Of a stretch of 40,421 nt of DNA, positions 27,452 through 34,456 are shown piece by piece. The position numbers were made by a program, and so were the translations under genes. The stretch lies in IMG/VR virus record IMGVR_UViG_3300045125_000105, positions 1 through 40,421 of that record; one strand, written 5' to 3'. The stretch's first letter is position 1. Each line of letters starts with the position of its first letter. Source of the stretch: a virus. The notes under the pieces were generated by a model. The model was not told where the DNA came from. It saw only the letters and a program-made list of their open reading frames with translations, and searched no databases.

Positions 27452-28800
27452 CTACTGATTCTGGGAGGTGGTGTGGGTGGAGACCTGCATCTGGAAGTTG
27501 TCGGGCATCTGCCGCTCGATGCGATCCCATTCGTTGCAGACTTCCTTCAGTTCCGCCGTCTGGTAGGCTTGCGTCGCCTTGTCCATCTGGCCGTCCTGAT
27601 CCAGCCAGTCGCCAAACGTCTGCCAGACCAGAATCCACGCTGGCGACTCCGGCAGCTCCTGCAGTTCCCACTTGGTCGGGGTGTCGTCTCGGGATCCTGA
27701 CCGGCGGTGGTAGCGGACTAAACATTTCCAGTAATCGGACGTACCCGTCAGCGCCCCCGTCGTCCGCGTGTAGTAGATGTACTGGCCGGCAACGTAGGTG
27801 GCCGTGGCGCTGAACGTGTCCCCGGAGTAGTTGTAAGGGGCACGGCGGTAGAACAGGTAGACCGGGTTGGCAGGATTGGTGTTATACGAGACGTACCCAT
27901 TCGTCCCCATAAATCCACCAGCCGTGGAAATCATCTGGAACCTCGTGTCCGTGACGACGTAGCCCTGCGGGCGCGGGCTGGCTGATCATCGCCGGGTTGT
28001 CCACCCAGGCTTGGAACAGCGACATCGATCACGTTCTCGCCAGTCTGATCGTAGGGGACGATGAACTGGTTGGGGCGAGACGTTGGTCTGCTGCACCATC
28101 AGGTTGCCCCACAGGTACACGCCCTTCGTGATGTCGCCCGCGTAGGAGATCGTGCTCCCATCGGTGGACACGTTCACGCTGTACGTCTGGGAGGTGCAGG
28201 CCGCCCCGGTCGTGTAGGTGATGGTGCAGAGGAAGAAACCCATTCGGGCATTGCTGGATGTTGGCCGAGGTCACGCTGGCCTGCGTGCCAACTGTGCCTG
28301 CCTGCACGTTGAAGAACGTGCTGAAGGTCGTGGTGCCGTCATTAACCGCCAGCCGGATGTAATCGCGCGCCATTCGGGCCGGGCATAGACGCTACGCCTG
28401 GTACTGCGTGCTGGGGAAGCCCGTGACGGTCTGGGCGACGCTTATGCTCGCCCGTTGCGAGCCGTTTCTAGGGCCTTGTTGACGCCGTGGTGCGGTTGTC
28501 GGCTGGGTTGCCAATCGAATTGGCTGTAATCGACAGCGTTGGTGGCCGTCCAGTACGGTCGTCTGGCTGACGATCGTTGGGGTACGTCAGGCTGTTGCCG
28601 GCAAACCGCGCCTCACCCCAGATGGACAGATCCGGCCAGTTGCCGCGCGCCCCAGATCTGCCGGACGTTGGCGTTGAAGAGCGACGTTGATCGAATCCGC
28701 CAGCTCGGTGGACAGGCGGCTGGTCGGAACCCCGATCGAGGCCGCAGATCTGTGCCAACGCCTTGCTGTACGGGGTCGTCCTCACGGGGATTTGTACCAT
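27452..28800 (-). CDS. Neck/head-tail adapter protein
   Basis: This starts MVQIPVRTTPYSKALAQICG, LDRGS, then LFNANVRQIWGARNWPDLSI and WGEARFAGNSLTYPN. A central beta-rich insertion reads LAVNDGTTTFSTFFNVQAGT, SQTYSVNVSTDGSTISYAGD, ITKGVYLWGNLMVQQTNVSP and NQFIVPYDQTGENVIDV. The C-terminal half is NGYVSYNTNPANPVYLFYRR, GDTFSATATYVAGQYIYYTR, ILVWQTFGDWLDQDGQMDKA and EWDRIERQMPDNFQMQVSTH. 'N..vr.iW....WPdL.iw.e.RF' plus 'Gv.l......V.lyYR..p......sat..Y..Gd.vYy' and a helical end with 'a.adwl..dgq.dkA....e' define a phage neck protein family. About 450 residues. Confidence 0.6.
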
Positions 28801-28802
28801 CC

Positions 28803-29145
28803 GCCGGTAAGACCGTGGCGGGCCGGCGCTGACCTTGGGCCGGTAGCCGCTTGGCTACATATCCGGGATTATCCTTCAGATACTCCGGCATCCACTCGAT
28901 GCACCTGGTTTCCGTGCTGATGCTGCAGGCGGAAGAAGAGTCGCGCATCGATCTTCGCCGCCATCTGTCCGAGCCCATCGATCTTCGTGGACCCTTGGGC
29001 GGCCATGACCTTGGCCTGCTCCACCTGGCGGAGGCCAGCCGCTGCCTTCTCGGCAGGCAGGCCCTCCTCCATCCTCGCGCCAGAACTCGCGGACGAGCGT
29101 GCGGCGGAAGGGTGGTGATGATCTCGAGGCTCGTCGAGCTACCAT
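28803..29145 (-). CDS. Small helical protein between capsid and neck genes
   Basis: Segments read SLEIITTLPPHARPR, MEEGLPAEKAAAGLRQVEQA, KVMAAQGSTKIDGLGQMAAK, IDARLFFRLQHQHGNQ and CIEWMPEYLKDNPGYVAKR. The helical centre followed by 'iDarLFFRlq.q.G......wm.eylKDnpgy' resembles a small conserved protein found beside phage head genes. About 113 residues. The 3' boundary with the neck gene start at 28800 is uncertain. Confidence 0.5.
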
Positions 29146-29164
29146 AAAAGAGGATGGGGGCAGA

Positions 29165-29669
29165 GCCTTCGCGGGATGCCCCGGGTGGCGATTAACCCGA
29201 GCTTCGGTCGGATCGTCGTCAGATCAATGATGTTCAGGTAGATGTCCAGCTCGCCCGCCGTGAGGGCGGACGGAGCTACCACCCGTGGCATTCGTGAAGA
29301 CGGCCACCAGGTTGGCGGTCAGCGGTCGCGGTGCGGACCGTGGCGGTCGTCGGGACGCCAGCCAGCACACCAGCCGTCAGGACGGACTGGGACGGTGACG
29401 AGGCTGTTCGTCGTGGTGGTCGTGCCAACAACGACCGTGAACGCCGTCGTGCCGGCGAAGGCAGTCGTGACGTTGACCAAGCGCATTGTTGATCGCCCAC
29501 TTGGCCGGCAGGGCACCGAGCGTGACGCGTAACGGTGTCCGTAGACCCGGAACCGAACGCGACGTCGGACGTACTTGACGGTGAACTTGTCCGAGAAGCC
29601 GCGAGCCTGCTCCTGCAGCGAGAGCTCAGAAGTGCGGGCGCGGGCGATGGTAACAGCAGTATCAGCCAT
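29165..29669 (-). CDS. Capsid-associated (decoration-like) protein
   Basis: A clear Shine-Dalgarno (aggaga) precedes the start MADTAVTIARARTSELSLQE, QARGFSDKFTVKYV. It continues with VAFGSGSTDTVTVTLGALPA, KWAINNALVNVTTAFAGTTA, FTVVVGTTTTTNSLVT, SVLTAGVLAGVPTTATVRTA, NLVAVFTNATG and LTAGELDIYLNIIDLTTIRP. A beta-rich Thr/Val sandwich with 'gs.tdt.tvtLgalPakw.i..a.vnvttaFagttaftvvvGt' directly after the major capsid gene fits a head decoration or minor capsid protein. About 150 residues with several indels. Confidence 0.55.
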
Positions 29670-29692
29670 GGTAGTGATCTCCTATGGTTGAG

Positions 29693-30709
29693 GGTTAGCT
29701 GGTGCGCGGCGAACTTGCCGAGGCCGAGGGGATTCTTGCACCAGGAGGGTGAGGGCCGCGAGGATGAACCCGCGACGACCGCCGCCGAGGTCCGGCAGCT
29801 CGTTGGACTTTCGATACCGAGCATATAGCCGATGCCCACCAGCTCGGGGTCAATGACGTAGCCACGGGCCTTCTGCTGGTCGGTGGTGGTCGACGGATCA
29901 GCCGCCGTCCACGATGCCGTTGAACAGGTCGGGACGACGGTCACGGTGTGGAAGTCGCCGACGTAGACGGTGACGTCCAGGTCGATCTGGTGCGCCGAGG
30001 CATCCTGCGTGACCTGATAGGTCTTCGTGGTGCCGGAAGCGCCTTCCGTGACGCTGGAACTTGCTGATCGCCCGCTTGAGCGTAGGGACCGGCAAACAGG
30101 GTGTAGGACCGGCGACCGCCGACCTGCTGGAAGATCGACTGGAACACGTCGTTGAACGCGACTCGCCGAGGGTGCTGGTGGCTGGTCGAGTCGATGTTGC
30201 CCGACGGGCGTGCGGAACGCCGCAGGGACGTCCGAGCCCGGGCGTCGTCGCTGATCCACTTGCCGAGCGCCCGCAGCTTGTAGGGAGCCGGCGGAGCCTC
30301 CTGCTGGCGGTCGTTGTCGGAACCGATGCCGGCTTCGATGGACCGCTTCAGTTCGCGCATCGCGCTTCATCTTGGCGTTGGCGACCTCGCTGGACACGCC
30401 AGCGACGTCGGAAGCCTCCTGCAGGCGGGAAACCATCCACTGCTCGCGGAACTGCTGGACGTAGTTGCCGATCCGGGCGCGATTGACGGCCTGGTTGGAG
30501 AAGGCGAGGACGTCCTGACCCTCAAGCACGCCACCGAAGGCGACCGGGGAAAAGGCTGTCGACCTGCCATTCCTGATAGGCATTGGTCATCCGCTTGGTC
30601 TTGGAGAACGTCGAGACCTTCGGGAGTATCCTCGGGAGCGAGGATGGTCAGGAAGTCCGTGAGGTCTTCACGATCGCCCGCGACGTTGTAAGTGGTTGCT
30701 AAGAGCCAT
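29693..30709 (-). CDS. Major capsid protein, DUF5309/SU10 type
   Basis: This starts MALSNHL, and after an indel reads TTYNVAGDREDLTDFLTILA, PEDTPEGLDV, MTNAYQEWQVDSLFP, LEGQDVLAFSNQAVNRARIG, NYVQQFREQWMVSRLQEASD, VAGVSSEVANAKMKRD, RELKRSIEAGIGSDNDRQQE and FNDVFQSIFQQVGGRRSYTL. The end has KTYQVTQDASAHQIDLDVTV, YVGDFHTVTVVPT, RGYVIDPELVGIGYMLGIES and NPLGLGKFAAHQ. The order 'ttYnv.GnREdLtdf...iaP..TP', 'HEW..D.L', 'R.gNy.Q.f...', 'ELkrdiE.al', 'fnd..q.i...GG', 'y..dfG...vvp' and 'd.....' is that of the SU10 major head protein family (DUF5309), an HK97-fold capsid subunit. About 335 residues. Confidence 0.75.
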
Positions 30710-30719
30710 GACGTGATGT

Positions 30720-31862
30720 TTAACGAGCTTGATTTGGCCGCTTCTCGGGCTAGGAGGAATTGGACTGCTTCGTTGTGTCGTGACTCCGCCCTTCTTGGAC
30801 AGATGCTGCCGGAGGGCCTCAACCTGCGCTTGGCTGACTTCGTTGCCGCAGGGCACTCCGGGTATCGGAACTACCAGTAGTGGCAACGGTTTGAGCTGCT
30901 GGCGGCTTGGACTGGACGGAACGACCGCGGCCTTGCCGGACTTGGACTTGCCCTTCTCCTTGGCCTGCAACGCCTTCAGGCCCTCGATCTGCACTCCGAT
31001 GATCCAATCCGCGTTGGGCAGATTCTTCAGCCACGGCATTTGCAGGTAAGCCTGCTGGGCCGCGACGTACTCGGTAGTGACGACTTGTCCTTCAGAAATG
31101 GAAACTTCTCGTAGGCAAGCTGTTGAGCCTGATGCGCTGTTGCTGCAAGAACTGCGGTACGGGCAGGGATGTCATCCTCCAACGTCTTTTCAGCGTTGAT
31201 GATGATGGTGTTCAGAGCTTCTCCGGTCCAGGATCTGATCTCCCAGTCTGAATGGGCTCGAAGTTACTGAACGCGCGAGCTGCTGCTGGGCAAACCGCTT
31301 GGCTTCCTTCGGCCTGTTGGGCGAGTTCTGGAGACCGTTGAAATCCTCAATCTGGGCGAGCGGGACCGTGCCTTGCGGCAGCGGGGCAATCGGCAGCAGG
31401 AGCAGGTGGGCTGCTGCCTGCTGTTGCTGCTGACTGCCTTGGCCACTTCCAGGCTGGACTTCGTTCAACTGCGCCTCAAAGGCGCCTTGCGCTTCGCGAC
31501 CTCCTTGCCGATGCGCTTGTCGATGTTCTTCTGAAGCTCCGGCGTGATCTGTGAAGGAACGGAGTCGTCCTCGGCTTCCGGTGCCTTCAGCTTGCGCCTC
31601 AGGAGCTCTGGGCCTCGGGTTCGACCGACTCGGCGGGTGCCGCTTCGGCTGGATGCGGGTGCTTCAGCCATGAACGGGCTGTGCAGCGTCTGATCCGCTG
31701 GCGTCGCCTGGGCTTGATGCGTTCTCCGCCTCGCATGTTAAGCAGGCGTTGAGCGGCCTGGGCGACGCTCAGATTGCTACTTTTCGGTGCATCGCGTTTC
31801 GCTTCGGGCGCGGGTTGCGCTTCCACGGGCTGCGAAGGAGCAGTAACTGTGTTCGTTAGACA
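30720..31862 (-). CDS. Scaffold-like protein
   Basis: This probably starts MSNE at 31862. After indels it reads NTVTAPSQPVEAQPAPEAKR, NLSVAQAAQRLLNMRGGERI, VPSQITPELQKNIDKRIGKE, FNGLQNSPNRPKEAKRFAQQ, DIPARTAVLAATAHQAQQLA, YEKFPFLKDKSS, MPWLKNLPNADWIIGVQIEG, LKALQAKEKGKSKSGKAAVV and RSALRQRSQP. The Pro/Ala/Glu/Lys-rich low-complexity ends, helical middle and position between portal and major capsid genes match phage scaffolding proteins, which guide procapsid assembly and leave before packaging. About 380 residues. No protease motif was recognised. Confidence 0.55.
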
Positions 31863-31951
31863 TGGGATTATAGCCTCTAAGGGCTTATGACAGGGCTCGA
31901 CGCCCAGTGCTAGTAGGCGTGGTAATCGAACCGTCCCTACTGTCAAGCGGT
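31863..31951. other. Intergenic region upstream of the scaffold-like gene
   Basis: On the minus strand this holds ttgaca near 31945 and tataat near 31873, but they are about 65 bases apart and do not form one promoter. A tRNA-like word, ggttcgattacc, is present without a consistent cloverleaf. This could hold a late promoter; none is firmly supported. Confidence 0.25.
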
Positions 31952-32258
31952 ATTAGTCCAACTTATTGCTACCTGCTCGGGCATCCGCCTGCGCCATCTG
32001 GGTGGCTGCATAGTCATCGAATGAGGTTGATGATGGCCTCGTAGGCCCGCAGTTCCCCGATCGAAGCGGCGGTCAGGCGTTCTCGTCACCCACGGTCACG
32101 TCGTTCATCAGATCCAGCATCGTGTTGCGCTGGATCTCACGCAGTCAGTCGATGAAGTCCTGAAACGCATCGTTGGGCGCCAGCCGAGCAATGGCGGACT
32201 GGAGCGTTTCGGTGCGTTCGCGGGGAGTGAGGAGCTGTGCGCTTCTACGAGGAGGCAT
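31952..32258 (-). CDS. Small conserved protein after portal
   Basis: The ATG overlaps the portal stop by 14 bases. It reads MPPRRSAQLLTPRERTETLQ, SAIARLAPNDAFQDFID, and after an indel LREIQRNTMLDLMNDVTVGD, ENA, then LTAASIGELRAYEAIINL and DDYAATQMAQADARAGSNKL. It is helical, about 100 residues with three indels. Small helical proteins of this type commonly sit between portal and scaffold in phage head operons. The function is unknown. Confidence 0.6.
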
Positions 32259-34419
32259 TACAGGGCGAGGTGGTGGCCGGCATCGGGCCAGGCATCTGGG
32301 CACCTAGGCGACCAATGGTGGCGTTCTGCTGCTGCTGCTGCTTGGAACTGGTACTGCTTGGCCCGGGCGTCGATGCGCTCGCGGAACGCATTGTCCTGCG
32401 AGTACCGCTGCTGGACGTCGGGCTGCTGGAGGTACTGCTGGATGACCTGGAGGCCCAACTGCGGCGGCGTGCCGATGCGGATGTTCTTCGGGATGCCGGC
32501 AAAGATCTGCGCCAGATCCTGCTGCTCGTCGTTGACCACCTGCTGCTGGCCGGCCTTCGCCGGACGGATGATGCGCTCGGCAATGTTGGGATCGATGGAG
32601 GAGACGAACGCTTGGAAGAGCGCGCCCAATCGCAGACGCCATCGCGGTCAAGGGACTGGGCGCCTTGGATGATCGCCGTCCACTTCTCCGCCATCGTCTT
32701 GAAGTCGGTGCTCTGCACGTCCCACGACAGGTAGAAGTCGAACTCCTCGTTCACGTCACCCTTCTCAAAGACCATACTCTCCGCGTCCTTGATGCCCATT
32801 ACGCGGAACGTAACCTGATCGCGCCCGTACTGCTTGTAGAGCTTCCAGACCTGCCGGAAGCTCTTGGCGAGGCACGTCAGGAATTTATTGATCTCCCACT
32901 GATTGTAGATCGGGTCAACGGACGGATCGCCCTTCTGCGCGGCAAAGCCGTTGTACTCCTTGAACGACGACTCCAGGAGCGCCTCGGAGTTCTCCGTGTT
33001 CATATCGGGGATCGGACGATCCGCGTAATGATACTCGTTGGGCCGGCGCTCGGAGATCAGGGCACCTGGACCCCAGCGGCCCGGCGGGCGACCCTGCGGG
33101 TAGCAGATGGGCGGGAGGATGGCCAGCGACGCAGCGTCAATGCGGCTGTCCTTGTGCGCCTTGATCTGATCCTGCCACGGCTTGCCCGGCTCCGGGACGC
33201 CCCGGCTGTCGTGCAGCTTGCGACTCAGGTACTCGCGGCGATAGAGGACGAACGGATACTCGCCGTGCGCGTAGCCCAAGAGGCCCGTGCTTGGCGAAGC
33301 CTCGGCTGCTTGGTCGTCCGGCGGCATCTGCGGGTGGAACACCGTGCAGTAGATGCCGGGGATGCCTTCGTCGTCGGACAGCCGCTGATAGGCATAGACG
33401 ACGCCGATCTTGTCGGTGAACCGCTGCTGCGTGTAGACGAACGAGCGGCTGATGCGGCTGCATGTACTCGGACGGGCTGATGGTGATCAGCCGGCCCCGC
33501 TGCGTCTCAATCGCCTTCTCCACCCAGTCCGCATCCCAGCCGTCATCGCGCACCAACTGCCGGAGCTGCTCGGCGGTGAAGTACTCCACCGCGGTAGATG
33601 CCGGGCACGCGCTCCAGATCGAGGGAGAACGACGGGATGAACAGGTTCTCGTCCAGGTTGAACGCCCGCAGGACGGGGTAACGACCGCTCGGGGCCGTCC
33701 ATCGGCACCGTGGTCTCTCCGCGTCTTCCGCAGCTCCTTCAGCATCTTGGTCGGCCTTGGCCGCGGGTGCAGCCGTACTGCTCCTCAAAGATGGACTTTA
33801 AGTCCTCCTCCGCGCGCCTTGTCCTCGATGAGGCGCCAGGATGTCGATCTGCGGGAACTGGAGTTGCAGTTCCTCCAGCCGCACGTTCACCAGCATCTTC
33901 TCCCGGCGCTTCTCCCAGAACTGGCCCATGACGGCCAGTCCCTTCTCGTTCATATAGTTGGAGGCAATCTCCACCTCCCGGTGCACCTCGGGAATCTGCG
34001 TCTGGATCAGCCAGCGCATAAAGTTGGTCACCAGTTGCGACCGCACCATATCGTCGGTGCCCACGGGGACGGCGGAAAGGTTGGCCCGCTGGAAGGCCAT
34101 ACACTCCATCGCCACCTTCTTGTTGATGATGTTGTCCGACGAGGAAGACGCGGAGGTCGGACGCACCATCCCACGGGGTGGGGCTGGTCTTGCTGCCTTC
34201 GCGGCTGTGCTTCTTGCCGTCGGCGGACTGCCCGTTCCAGATGGCATACCGCGTCTGGTAGTTCTGCCGGCACTGGTCGATGTAGGGCTGGTTGTCGCGG
34301 ACGCAGTCCTCAAAAGCCTTGCGGAGGAGGTTGAAATCGGGAGCATTGTCGCCCACCGGGGCCAGTTGCAGGCCGGGGTCATTGGGCACGGAAGTCTGCA
34401 CGGAATCGATGGAACTCAT
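32245..34419 (-). CDS. Portal protein
   Basis: This starts MSSIDSVQTSVPNDPGLQLA and DFNLLRKAFEDCVRDNQPYI, DQCRQNYQTRYAIWNGQSAD, then PTPWDGASDLRVFLVDNIIN and KKVAMECMAFQRANLSAVPV. Further on are MRWLIQTQIPEVHREVEIAS, VEYFTAEQLRQLVRDDGWDA, MFHPQMPPDDQAAEASPSTG, YPFVLYRREYLSRKLHDSRG, PPGRWGPGALISERRPNEYH, WEINKFLTCLAKSFRQVWKL and GALFQAFVSSIDPNIAERII. The C-terminus is Gln-rich. The 'PWdgASDlrv.l.dniin...' segment near residue 80, the central 'YPFvlyrre' domain, and the helical C-terminal half with a Gln-rich tail match large phage portal proteins forming the dodecameric DNA channel. About 725 residues. It lies directly downstream of TerL. Confidence 0.75.
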
Positions 34420-34456
34420 TGCTTACGGCGCTATTGCGGATGCCCTCTAAGGCAAG

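Noticed and set aside
31863-32000. Possible tRNA on the minus strand, suggested by ggttcgattacc and a GTAGG/CCTAC pair
   Set aside because: No consistent acceptor, D and anticodon stems could be drawn, and the upstream part codes for the end of the small post-portal protein.
32665-34334. Two long plus-strand frames opposite the portal gene
   Set aside because: They mirror the portal codons in GC-rich DNA, show no motif, and the minus strand has clear portal sequence. Unlike the TerL antisense ORF they match no family.
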